Below, piece after piece: positions 45,453 through 53,328 of a stretch of DNA of 64,000 nt. How positions within the stretch are numbered: position 1 is the first letter of the stretch; every line of letters begins with the position of its first letter. This stretch comes from Candidatus Aalborgicola danicus (GTDB taxonomy: Bacteria > Pseudomonadota > Gammaproteobacteria > Burkholderiales > Burkholderiaceae_C), in contig JADJBC010000044.1 of assembly GCA_016703945.1 (NCBI GenBank), positions 124,001 through 188,000 on the forward strand, read 5' to 3'. A program made the position numbers and the translations under genes. Below the pieces are notes generated by a model. The model was not told where the DNA came from. It saw only the letters and a program-made list of their open reading frames with translations, and ran no database searches.

Positions 45453-45684
45453 TCTTGCGCGGGTCGATGCACACGTGGTTGCGAAGGACGAATACGACGA
45501 GCTGCCGGAAGTCGATGAAGCTATGCTGGCACGGGCCAAGATCAACCGGGGCGGTCGCCCCATCGCCACGAATCCGCGCAAGCTGCTGTCCATCCGGTTG
45601 CCTGCAGACGTGATTGAGCGTTGGAAGGCCACTGGCCCCGGGTGGCAAACGAGAATGGCCGAACGACTCAGCTCAGTGGGGTGA
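45409..45684 (+). CDS. brnA: BrnA family antitoxin
   Basis: A 91-residue antitoxin with the BrnA pattern: acidic DEYDELPEVDEAMLARAKI, then GGRPIATNPRKLLSIRLPAD with a ribbon-helix-helix DNA-binding end. It should neutralise BrnT and repress the operon. Gene order (toxin first, antitoxin overlapping) is normal for brnTA. Confidence 0.93.
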   Translation: MNANKPASHRSLTSDLARVDAHVVAKDEYDELPEVDEAMLARAKINRGGRPIATNPRKLLSIRLPADVIERWKATGPGWQTRMAERLSSVG

Positions 45685-45706
45685 AAAATTTGGTCAAATT
45701 GGTCTG

Positions 45707-45755
45707 CAGCCCTCGTGAAACAAGCGTAGCCAGCTACCGTTTTTGTAGCTAATTC
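45707..45755 (-). repeat. Repeat A, copy 6
   Basis: On the plus strand, GCAGCCCTCGTGAAACAAGC is followed by AGCTACCG-TTTTT-GTAGCT. The preceding TCAAATTGG is shared with copy 7, so the repeat unit may be longer on that side. It lies 23 bases past the brnA stop and 27 bases before repeat B copy 3. Confidence 0.85.
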
Positions 45756-45781
45756 AGGTCTTTTGCATCGGCTTGAAGCTC

Positions 45782-45881
45782 GACCCGGCGCGGGTGGGGC
45801 AGATGCCGGGGGCTCATGAACCTGCGGTTCCGAAATCGCCTCCAACATCCGCCCCACCCGCGCCTGGCGGTGTTGGTAGGC
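45782..45881 (+). repeat. Repeat B, copy 3
   Basis: Nearly the same as copy 2: GACCCGGCGCG, GGGGCAGATGCCGGGGGC, loop with GAACC/GGTTC, a right arm with TCCAACATCCGCCCC, and GGCGGTGTTGG downstream. Same orientation as copies 1 and 2. Confidence 0.85.
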
Positions 45882-45990
45882 AGTCGATCTTGGGTGTGGT
45901 GGTGGGCTATAGTGCAGAGCGCACGATGTGTCGGGAACGCGACCCGACAACGACCGGATTTCGCCAGGATAGGCGACGAGGTTCAAGGGG

Positions 45991-46155
45991 ATGAAAATGA
46001 CTTCAACGGCTTCGAGATATGAGTGCGACCCTGGGCTGGATGCGCCCTGCCGCTTCGTGAGGCACCGATTTCTGCCAGTGGAAGCCGGGTATATCTCGGC
46101 GCCTATCCTGTGGCACCAAGATGGGCGCCGCGGCTACATCAAGTTAGGTGGGTAG
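45991..46155 (+). CDS. Small protein of 54 residues, unknown
   Basis: The frame reads MKMTSTASRYECDPGLDAPC, then RFVRHRFLPVEAGYISAP and WHQDGRRGYIKLGG. Composition is protein-like, with ordered aromatic and Gly residues. An alternative ATG at 45997 has AAGGGG at a good distance. The next gene starts two bases past its stop. I do not recognise it. Confidence 0.4.
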   Translation: MKMTSTASRYECDPGLDAPCRFVRHRFLPVEAGYISAPILWHQDGRRGYIKLGG

Positions 46156-46157
46156 TG

Positions 46158-46607
46158 ATGATGCGAATGTTCGATCCCGACGAACTGCTCACCCCCGTAC
46201 ACACCAGGGTTCGTTTGGTGACCGCAGTAGTTTGCGCAGCAATCGCGCTGGCATTCTCTGCATTGTTCTTCTGGTTTCTCGGGGCAATGACCCGCCCCGG
46301 CGTAGCCAAATCGTTTGCAGCACTCATCTTTGGAGTGGGACTCGCGGCGATCGCAGTCATCTTCGGAATCGTGGCGTTCCGGCTTGCGCGAAGGCGGAGA
46401 AACCGGCCTGCTTCATCCGTCTCACGCTGGCTCTTTGTATCAGCTGCGTTCTTCGGCCTGTTGGCGATTTTTTCCGCTATTTCACAGGTGGCGATGCGAG
46501 ATACCGATCACTTGGACGCAGTTATCGGATCGTCGCTCCTCGCTCTTCTCTCGTATGGTTGCGCGGAGAATGCGAAAAAACGTGGGCAAAAGAATGGCGC
46601 CACCTAA
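46158..46607 (+). CDS. Small membrane protein, unknown
   Basis: A 149-residue protein with three hydrophobic helices (VTAVVCAAIALAFSALFFWF, FAALIFGVGLAAIAVIFGIV and LFVSAAFFGLLAIFSAIS) and a basic cytoplasmic stretch RLARRRRNRP. AGGTGGG lies six bases upstream of the ATG. The stop codon TAA is part of ACCTAAC, the left end of an attC-like structure, as in many integron cassettes. No family recognised. Confidence 0.7.
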   Translation: MMRMFDPDELLTPVHTRVRLVTAVVCAAIALAFSALFFWFLGAMTRPGVAKSFAALIFGVGLAAIAVIFGIVAFRLARRRRNRPASSVSRWLFVSAAFFGLLAIFSAISQVAMRDTDHLDAVIGSSLLALLSYGCAENAKKRGQKNGAT

Positions 46608-46683
46608 CGGCCGACGCGAACAAGCAACATCAGTTTGCCGCTTCGCGGCGCGTGTTGCCTGCCGGTGGCCTCCAATGTTGAAC
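46602..46683 (+). other. attC-like recombination site (candidate)
   Basis: It begins ACCTAAC (fits RYYYAAC) and ends GTTGAAC (fits GTTRRRY), 82 bp apart. Inside, CAAGCAACA can pair with TGTTGCCTG and GCCGC-TTC-GCGGC forms an inner hairpin. A GTTAGGT, exactly complementary to ACCTAAC, stands at 46143-46149 just before the upstream gene, as expected of the other end of a cassette. Spacer lengths are unlike classical attC, and no integrase is in the window. Confidence 0.35.
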
Positions 46684-46738
46684 CCTCACGGTAGATCGCA
46701 ACTTTCCTTGTGGAACTGTGTTTGTCAAATTGGCCTCC

Positions 46739-46786
46739 CGCCCTCGTGGAATATGCGTAGTCAGCTATCTTTATAGTAGCAAATCA
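46739..46786 (-). repeat. Repeat A, copy 7
   Basis: On the plus strand, CGCCCTCGTGGAATATGCG is followed by GCTATCTTTATAGTAGC. It precedes repeat B copy 4 by about 26 bases. The 423 bases between 46608 and 47030 contain only the attC-like site, this repeat and repeat B copy 4. Confidence 0.85.
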
Positions 46787-46812
46787 ACGGCCCTGCGATC
46801 GACCTAAACCCA

Positions 46813-46913
46813 GACCCAGTGCGGGCGGGGCGGATGTTGGGGGCGATTTCGGAACCGCAGGTTCATGAGCCCCCGGCATCTGCCCCGCCCGCGCTGCGCG
46901 CGCCAACACTGCC
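46813..46913 (-). repeat. Repeat B, copy 4, hairpin inverted relative to its flanks
   Basis: The left flank GACCC and the position next to repeat A match copies 2 and 3, but the arm order is swapped (GGGGCGGATGTTGGGGGC first) and the loop reads as its reverse complement (GGAACCGCAGGTTCATGAGC). Thus the hairpin of about 60 bp is inverted in place. Confidence 0.8.
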
Positions 46914-47030
46914 GTCCAAACACCCCCCAAGCACAAACACCCGGCCACACCAGCGCACCTACAATCCCAGATCAGGCAAGGCACAGCACATTCAACCCTT
47001 GCTTCCGACCACTTTGCACAGGGAAAACAC

Positions 47031-48413
47031 ATGCAACTCTCCACCAGCATCTTCAAAGCCTACGACATCCGCGGCATCGTGCCGTCTACCATCAACGAAG
47101 ACGTTGCGCGCGGCCTGGGCCGGGCGTTTGGCACCGTCGCCATGGCCGAGGGGGAAACCACGGTCGCCATTGGCCGCGACGGTCGCCTGAGCGGACCCGG
47201 ATTGGTCGAAGCCCTGATGGCCGGCTTGCAGGACGCCGGCGTCACCGTCATTGATGTGGGCATGGTCACCACCCCCATGCTGTACTTTGCTGCCAACACG
47301 CTGTGCCACAGCGGCATTCAGGTCACGGGCAGCCACAACCCCAAGGACTACAACGGCTTCAAGATGGTGCTGGGTGGCCGCGCCATTTATGGCGACGAAA
47401 TCCAGAACCTGCGCGTCCTGATGGAGACCGAGACCTGGAAGCTGCAGGCCGGCGGCAAGCGCCAGAGCGCCAATGTGCTGGACGCTTACCGTGCACGCAT
47501 CGTCGGCGACATCAAGCTGGCTCGCCCCATCAAGATCGTGGTGGATTGCGGCAATGGCATTGCCGGAGCCTCGGCACCCGACATCCTGCGCGCCATTGGC
47601 TGCGAGGTCACCGAGCTGTTCAGCGAGGTGGATGGCAACTTCCCCAACCACCACCCGGACCCCAGCAAGCCCGAGAATCTGAAAGACCTGATAGCCGCCC
47701 TGAAGGCGGGCGACGCCGAATTGGGCTTGGCCTTCGACGGCGACGGCGACCGCCTGGGCATTGTCACCAAGGACGGCACCAACATTTACCCCGACCGCCA
47801 GATGATGCTGTTTGCCCGGGATGTGCTGTCGCGCGTGCCTGGCGGCACCATTTTGTTCGATGTCAAATGTTCGCAGCGCCTGGCCCCGACCATCGCAGCG
47901 GCTGGTGGTGTGCCGTTGATGTACAAGACCGGCCACTCGCTGATCAAAGCCAAGATGCGCGAGATTGATTCCCCGCTGGGCGGCGAGATGAGCGGCCACA
48001 TCTTCTTCAAGGAACGTTGGTACGGTTTTGACGACGGTACCTATGCCGGTTGCCGCCTGCTGGAGATTGTCAGCCGCGTGGCCGATGCGGGGGTGATGCT
48101 GAATGACCTGCCCACCAGCTTCTCCACGCCCGAACTGAATGTGAAGTGCGCCGAAGGCGAGCCCCATGCGTTGGTGGATCAACTGGTTGCCAAGGCCGCA
48201 TTTGCTGCGCCCGCGACGATCAACACCATTGACGGCATCCGTGTCGACTGGCCCGATGGTTTTGGCCTGATCCGCGCCTCTAACACCACACCCGTATTGG
48301 TTTTACGCTTTGAAGGCCACACGCATGAGGCGCTGGAGCGTATCCAGGCTGACATGCTGCAACTGCTGCGATCGGTCAAGCCCGACGCCAGTTTTGCCGA
48401 GGCCGCGCATTGA
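47031..48413 (+). CDS. Phosphomannomutase / phosphoglucomutase
   Basis: A 460-residue enzyme that moves the phosphate between C6 and C1 of mannose or glucose, feeding LPS and exopolysaccharide synthesis. The catalytic phosphoserine is in TGSHNPKDYNGFK, the metal loop is DGDGDRLG, the sugar loop GEMSGH, and the phosphate site RASNTTP. This is the AlgC/ManB type. A TACAAT hexamer lies about 65 bases upstream. waaC follows, with a repeat C copy between. Confidence 0.95.
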   Translation: MQLSTSIFKAYDIRGIVPSTINEDVARGLGRAFGTVAMAEGETTVAIGRDGRLSGPGLVEALMAGLQDAGVTVIDVGMVTTPMLYFAANTLCHSGIQVTGSHNPKDYNGFKMVLGGRAIYGDEIQNLRVLMETETWKLQAGGKRQSANVLDAYRARIVGDIKLARPIKIVVDCGNGIAGASAPDILRAIGCEVTELFSEVDGNFPNHHPDPSKPENLKDLIAALKAGDAELGLAFDGDGDRLGIVTKDGTNIYPDRQMMLFARDVLSRVPGGTILFDVKCSQRLAPTIAAAGGVPLMYKTGHSLIKAKMREIDSPLGGEMSGHIFFKERWYGFDDGTYAGCRLLEIVSRVADAGVMLNDLPTSFSTPELNVKCAEGEPHALVDQLVAKAAFAAPATINTIDGIRVDWPDGFGLIRASNTTPVLVLRFEGHTHEALERIQADMLQLLRSVKPDASFAEAAH

Positions 48414-48419
48414 GGGAAT

Positions 48420-48499
48420 TGAGCGCCGCCGGGCCGCCCCAAGGCGCGCGGGCCCCCTCGGGGGGCAGCGACCCACGCAACGCGGGGGAGCGTGGGGGC
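48420..48499 (+). repeat. Repeat C, copy 1
   Basis: TGAGCGCCGCCGGGCCGCCC, then CAAGGCGCG, a GCCCCC...GGGGGGC hairpin and a tail ending AGCGTGGGGGC. It fills the space between the phosphomannomutase stop and the waaC start and is in frame with waaC. Confidence 0.8.
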
Positions 48500-48502
48500 A
48501 AG

Positions 48503-49528
48503 GTGCTCATTGTCAAACTGTCGTCCCTGGGCGATGTGGTGCACACCATGCCGGCGGTGCAGGACCTGCGTCAGGCCTTGCCAGGGGTGGAAATCGACTG
48601 GGTTGTGGAGCGGGCCTTTGCCCCGCTGGTGGCACGCTGTACCGGCGTGCGACAGATCATTCCGTGCGAACTGCGCCGCTGGCGCAAAACGCCCTTTAGC
48701 GGCCAGACCCGCATGGAATGGCGCGCGTTCAAGCTGGCTTTGCAGGCCCAAAGGTATGACGCCATCATTGATCTGCAGGGATTGACCAAGTCGGCCCTGG
48801 TGTCCTGGCTGGCGCGCACCACGCCCCAGGGCCGCCGCTTTGCCATGGACAACCAGACCGAGGGTTCTGGTTACGAGGCGCCCACACGCTGGGTGGCGGA
48901 TGTTGCCATCCCGCTGGAGCCGCATGTGCATGCCGTGCAGCGCGCGCGCCTGGTGTGTGCGGCGGCGATGGGCTATGCGTTGCCCGACGCGCAATCGTTT
49001 GGCCTGCTGGCGAGATCGCAAGGTATAACCGCTACCGGGCAACCGGGCCAAGCCGACAACACGTTCACACCGCGAAAGCCCTGCGTGGCCTTGGTCCACG
49101 GAACGTCGCGCGCCGACAAACAGTGGCCCATCGACTGTTGGGTGGCGTTGGGGCAACGGCTGAACCACAGCGGTTTCGTGGTCGCGCTGGCACACGGCAA
49201 CACTGCCGAGAAAGCCACCAGCGAGGCCATCGCTGCGCGGCTACAGGATGCGTGGGTATGGCCTGCCATGGGGTTGGACTCGCTGACGGACACGATGGCG
49301 CAGTGCGCAGGGGTCGTCGGAGTGGATAGCGGCTTGAGTCATATCGCCGTGGCACTGGGTCTTCCCCATGTGCAGCTCTATAACTTTGACACCGCGTGGC
49401 GAACCGGGCCGGTTACCGGGGTTCCCAAAGCAGCGCGCCAGGTCAGCGTGTTTGCTAGCCCCCATCCAGCTGTTGACTCCGTCTGGCACGCCTGGGAAGG
49501 GCTCGACACCCCGGTCCTTTGTCGCTGA
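48503..49528 (+). CDS. waaC: Lipopolysaccharide heptosyltransferase I
   Basis: A 341-residue GT9 enzyme that adds the first heptose to Kdo2-lipid A on the inner face of the inner membrane. The start KVLIVKLSSLGDVVHTMPAV, the middle DLQGLTKSALVSWLAR and the C-terminal ADKQWPIDCWVALGQRL, VGVDSGLSHIAVALGLP are typical. I chose the GTG at 48503; the frame extends upstream to 48410 but only through repeat C, which adds 31 unrelated residues. The stop overlaps the waaA start (TGATG). Confidence 0.92.
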   Translation: MLIVKLSSLGDVVHTMPAVQDLRQALPGVEIDWVVERAFAPLVARCTGVRQIIPCELRRWRKTPFSGQTRMEWRAFKLALQAQRYDAIIDLQGLTKSALVSWLARTTPQGRRFAMDNQTEGSGYEAPTRWVADVAIPLEPHVHAVQRARLVCAAAMGYALPDAQSFGLLARSQGITATGQPGQADNTFTPRKPCVALVHGTSRADKQWPIDCWVALGQRLNHSGFVVALAHGNTAEKATSEAIAARLQDAWVWPAMGLDSLTDTMAQCAGVVGVDSGLSHIAVALGLPHVQLYNFDTAWRTGPVTGVPKAARQVSVFASPHPAVDSVWHAWEGLDTPVLCR

Positions 49529-50867
49529 TGGTGCGCACACTGTATTCCTTCGTGATGTGGCTGCTGCAGCCTTTGGTGCGGCGCAAACTGCTGCGCCGCG
49601 CGCGAGCCGAGCCGGGGTATGGCGAGCACATCGAAGAGCGTTTTGGCGTCTATGCCGGTGCTTCGCACGAGGTGCAGGGCAGTAAAGGCATGGCGCCGTT
49701 GCCAATGCCTTCATCTGGGTGCATGCCGTATCGCTCGGTGAAACCCGGGCGGCCGCGCCGCTGGTCGCCGAGTTGCGCAAAGCATTGCCCGGCATGCGTT
49801 TGTTGCTGACCCATGGCACGGCCACCGGGCGCGCGCAAGGGCTCTCGCTGTTGCAGGATGGGGATGTGCAGGTCTGGCAGCCCTGGGATACGGCGGGCGC
49901 CGTGCACCGGTTCTTGGCGCACTTTCAGCCGCGCATTGGTCTACTGGTGGAGACCGAGGTCTGGCCCAATATGGCTGCCGCCTGTGTCGCACGCGGCATT
50001 CCGCTGTGCCTGGTGAATGCCCGCATGAACGCGCAATCCCTGGCGCGTGCGCGCCGCTTGGCGTGGCTGGCCCGACCGGCATATGGCGCCTTGCGCGCGG
50101 TCTGGGCCCAGGCGCAGCCCGACGCCGAGCGACTGGCTGCACTCGGTGCTCCGGTGCGCGGAGTGTTTGGTAATTTCAAGTTCGACGCCACGCCCGATGC
50201 GCAGCAATGGAAGACGGGCCGGGATTGGCACGATGCGTTGGGCCGACCGGTTGCTGTACTCGCCAATTCGCGCGATGGCGAAGAGCTGATGTTTCTCGAA
50301 TCCTTGAAGAATAATAGGGCTCTAGCCCACGTAAATACTGCGCAAGGCGCTATTGATTCGGTAGCAAATCACGAAATTCAGTGGCTGTTGGTGCCACGCC
50401 ATCCGCAGCGGTTTGACGAGGTGGCGGCGCTGTGTACTGCACAGGGTTTCAGCGTCTCCCGTCGCAGCCAGTGGCTATCCGGTCCGCAGGATGCCGATAT
50501 CTGGCTGGGTGATTCCCTGGGCGAAATGGCGATGTATTACGCCTTGGCGGACGTGGCCCTGTTGGGTGGCAGCTTTGCACCTCTGGGAGGGCACAACCTC
50601 ATTGAAGCAACGGCCTGTGAATGCCCGGTGCTTATGGGGCCCCACACATTTAATTTTGCGCAGGCTGCCGAGTTGGCGGTGGCGGCGGGAGCCGCCTTTG
50701 CGTGCGCCGATCTACCGCTGGCGATGGACCAGGCGCTGGTTTTGTTGCGCTCAGGGCCTGATTTGAACCGTGCGCGGCAGGCCGCACGTGACTTGGGCCG
50801 GGCCCACCGTGGGGCCGCTCTGCTGACCTGCGAAGCGGTGCAGAAAGTACTACGGCGCCAATTGTGA
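49528..50867 (+). pseudogene. waaA: Kdo transferase WaaA, one frame break near the N-terminus
   Basis: WaaA adds Kdo to lipid A precursor. The first frame gives MVRTLYSFVMWLLQPLVRR and GYGEHIEERFGVYAG; the second resumes with FIWVHAVSLGETRAAAPLV and continues through LLVETEVWPNMAAAC, FGNFKFDA and LLGGSFAPLGGHNLIEA to 50867. The switch lies between about 49680 and 49712 (GGCATGGCGCCGTTGCC). Total about 445 residues, slightly long because an in-frame copy of repeat A (50317-50370) adds NNRALAHVNTAQGAIDSVAN. The gene is normally essential with waaC. It overlaps tolC by 18 bases, end to end. Confidence 0.9.
50317..50370 (-). repeat. Repeat A, copy 8, inside waaA
   Basis: On the minus strand TTTGCTAC-CGAATCA-ATAGCGCC is followed by TTGCGCAGTATTTACGTGGGC and TAGAGC. 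It is in frame, lies between the two GT-B domains, and leaves the downstream protein intact. Confidence 0.8.
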
Positions 50868-52184
50868 ATTGATGGCTTGCAGGTCTTCGGGTTTGAGCGC
50901 GCCTGCTGCCTGGCGCAGTTTGAGCCCACCCACCAACACGTCATACCGGGCCTTGGCCAGCTTGGCCTTGGTGTCAAACAACTGGCTTTGCGAGTTCAGC
51001 ACATCGATGTTGATGCGCACCCCCACCTGGTAACCCAACTGGTTGGCTTCCAGAGCGCTTTGGCTGGACGCTTCCGCAGCCTGCAAAGCCTTGACCTGGG
51101 CCTGGCCAGACTGCACGCCGAAAAATGCGGTGCGTGTGCCCTGGGCTACGCTGCGTTTGGCGGTGTCCAGGTCGGCACGGGCCTTATCCTCCAGAGCCAT
51201 GGTCTCCTTGATGCGGTTTTGAGTGGCGAAACCCGCAAACAAAGGCACATTGAGTGTCAGACCAATGGTGCCAACATTGACGCGGCTGTCATTCGGACCG
51301 GCGGACGAACCATTGTTGTTGACGGCGGTGTAACTGCCGGTCACATCCAGCGTTGGTTTGTGGCCGGCCTCTGCTTTGCGGGTTTCGAGGCGCGCCACTT
51401 CCAGGGCGACGTCCGCCTGTTTGATACCGGGGTTCTGGGTCTGCGCCTGGTCCACCCACTGGTTCACGTCCGCCGGTTCCACCGCTGCCAATACCACGGG
51501 GGCCTTCAGCGGCTTGGGATTAACGTTGGTCTGGCCGACCAACTGATTCAGCGCAAGGGTCTTCACCATCAGGTCGTTTTCGGCGGCCAGTTCTTGCGCA
51601 GTCACCAGGTCATACCGTGCCTGGGCTTCACGCGAGTCGGTGATGGTCGAAGTGCCCACTTCGAAGTTGCGCTTGGCCGAAGCCAGTTGTTCACCCACTG
51701 CTGTTTTCTGCGTCTTCAGAAAGGTGAGGCTATCCGTGGCAGCCAGCACATCGAAATACGCCTGGCTGACCCGCACGATCAAATCCTGTTCGGCCTGTGC
51801 CAACTGCGCTTGGGCCAGATCCACCGATTTTTTGCCCTGTTCGTAACTGGCCCAGTTGGCGGGTCGGTACACCGGCTGTGATGCGAAGACGGTGCCGGTT
51901 TGTGTGTTGTAGGTGCGCCCAGGCGCTGGCTGGACTTCCTGGTTGGTGGTGGTGGCGTCAACCTTGAGCCCGGCCGTTGGCAGAATCAGCGCCTTGGCCT
52001 GATCCGCCTTGGCCAGCGACGCATCAAACTGGAACTTGGCGGCCTGGTAGGTGGCGTCATAACCCCGCGCGGCGTTGTACAGGTCCACGAGGCTCTGGGC
52101 TTGCGCTGAGAACGTCATGCTGGCCCCCAGGGCAAACATCAGTGGCAACAGGCGAAAGTTCGGGAAGTGTTGGATACGGGACAT
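50850..52184 (-). CDS. tolC: TolC-family outer-membrane efflux channel
   Basis: A 444-residue outer-membrane channel for type I secretion and RND efflux. Signal peptide 1-29 (FSAQAQ end), then SLVDLYNAARGYDATYQAAK, a family hallmark, and two halves with LGYQVGVRINIDVLNSQSQL in the second. The start MSRIQHF at 52184 is chosen; upstream codons look non-coding. It is the last gene of a pcm-like/rhodanese/tolC group, and ends convergently over waaA. Confidence 0.95.
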   Translation of the reverse strand: MSRIQHFPNFRLLPLMFALGASMTFSAQAQSLVDLYNAARGYDATYQAAKFQFDASLAKADQAKALILPTAGLKVDATTTNQEVQPAPGRTYNTQTGTVFASQPVYRPANWASYEQGKKSVDLAQAQLAQAEQDLIVRVSQAYFDVLAATDSLTFLKTQKTAVGEQLASAKRNFEVGTSTITDSREAQARYDLVTAQELAAENDLMVKTLALNQLVGQTNVNPKPLKAPVVLAAVEPADVNQWVDQAQTQNPGIKQADVALEVARLETRKAEAGHKPTLDVTGSYTAVNNNGSSAGPNDSRVNVGTIGLTLNVPLFAGFATQNRIKETMALEDKARADLDTAKRSVAQGTRTAFFGVQSGQAQVKALQAAEASSQSALEANQLGYQVGVRINIDVLNSQSQLFDTKAKLAKARYDVLVGGLKLRQAAGALKPEDLQAINSQLAP

Positions 52185-52245
52185 AGCGGGCTTTCTCGGG
52201 CTCGTGAATAAAAGGGACACAGTGAAGGGGCTGCGACGGGCGGTT

Positions 52246-52587
52246 CTAATAACGCGGAACGGACGGGTCCACTTCCGCCGACCAGGCGTTGATGCCGCCG
52301 GCAATATTGGCCACGTGCTCAAAACCACGGCTGCTCAGAAAGTGGGCCACCTGCATGCTGCGTCCGCCGTGATGGCACAGGCAAGCCACGGGTCGCTTGG
52401 GATCCAGCTCCGCCAGCCGTGGTGGAATGACGCCCATGGGAATGGTCACCAGAGCAAAACCATCGGCCTTGACACTGGCAGCCCTCAGCTCGCCAGGTTC
52501 GCGCACATCAAGGACAACGGGCTCCCCGTGTGCACGCATGCCATCAAGCCAATCGGCCAGGTCACTAGGGCGGACTTGCGCAATCAT
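52246..52587 (-). CDS. Single-domain rhodanese-like protein
   Basis: A 113-residue protein with a rhodanese domain: VVLDVREPGEL, and the active-site loop CLCHHGGRSMQVAHFL holding the cysteine. It probably carries persulfide sulfur in the cytoplasm. It lies between pcm-like and tolC genes, an order common in Burkholderiales; a functional link to TolC is not known. Confidence 0.92.
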   Translation of the reverse strand: MIAQVRPSDLADWLDGMRAHGEPVVLDVREPGELRAASVKADGFALVTIPMGVIPPRLAELDPKRPVACLCHHGGRSMQVAHFLSSRGFEHVANIAGGINAWSAEVDPSVPRY

Positions 52588-52609
52588 TGCTGGATGTGTC
52601 CTTGGGGGC

Positions 52610-53287
52610 TTAGAACTTGAACCGGGATGGTTCAGGGAAATTTTGAAGACGTGGAGCCAGTGTGTCCCAGCTTTGCACCGTGCTGAATTCGGTCTCGCTG
52701 TTGCGGGTCACGATGGTGGCGCGCATGACGGGCTCGTCACCCACAATGCCACCGAGTCTTCCGCCAACTTTCAGCATCTGGAGTAGGTTGTGCGGGACTT
52801 CGGCGACCGAGCCGCTCAGAACAATCACATCGAACGGGCCGTTGGCTGGTTTGGCCTGTGCGCCATCGGCCAAGTTGACTTCCACATTCTGGACGCCCGC
52901 GTTGCGTAAGTTGGCACGCGCCATATCGGCGAGTTCGGGAACAATTTCCAGGGACAGCACGTTGCGGGCTTTCTTGGCCAACAGTGCCGCCATGTAACCT
53001 GAACCGGTGCCAATTTCCAAGACCGTTTCGTGGGATTGCACCGCCAGGTCCTGCAACAGGCGTGCTTCGAGCCGGGGCTCCAGCATGCATTGGCCCAAGC
53101 GCATCGCATCTTCACCCGAGCCCATCAGGGGAATCTCCAGATCGGCAAACGCCAGACCCTTGTGTGCGGCAGGCACAAAATCTTCGCGTTTGACGACCGA
53201 TAACAATTCCAGCACCGACGCATCCAGCACATTCCAGGGCCGAATTTGTTGCTCAATCATGTTGAAACGGGCGGTGTCGATATTCAT
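52610..53287 (-). CDS. Protein-L-isoaspartate O-methyltransferase family protein
   Basis: A 225-residue SAM-dependent methyltransferase of the PCMT group. SAM motif VLEIGTGSGYMAALLAK and the opening MIEQQIRPWNVLD are typical. Whether it repairs isoaspartate or is one of the divergent PCMT-like proteins next to tolC is not certain. GGAG stands before the ATG at 53287. It lies 22 bases upstream of the rhodanese gene. Confidence 0.9.
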   Translation of the reverse strand: MNIDTARFNMIEQQIRPWNVLDASVLELLSVVKREDFVPAAHKGLAFADLEIPLMGSGEDAMRLGQCMLEPRLEARLLQDLAVQSHETVLEIGTGSGYMAALLAKKARNVLSLEIVPELADMARANLRNAGVQNVEVNLADGAQAKPANGPFDVIVLSGSVAEVPHNLLQMLKVGGRLGGIVGDEPVMRATIVTRNSETEFSTVQSWDTLAPRLQNFPEPSRFKF

Positions 53288-53328
53288 TTTAATACTCCAT
53301 GGGGTATATAGGAAGATTCTAATCGATT

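Noticed and set aside
46992..48182. Long open frame opposite the phosphomannomutase gene
   Set aside because: Antisense shadow of a well-conserved enzyme in GC-rich DNA.
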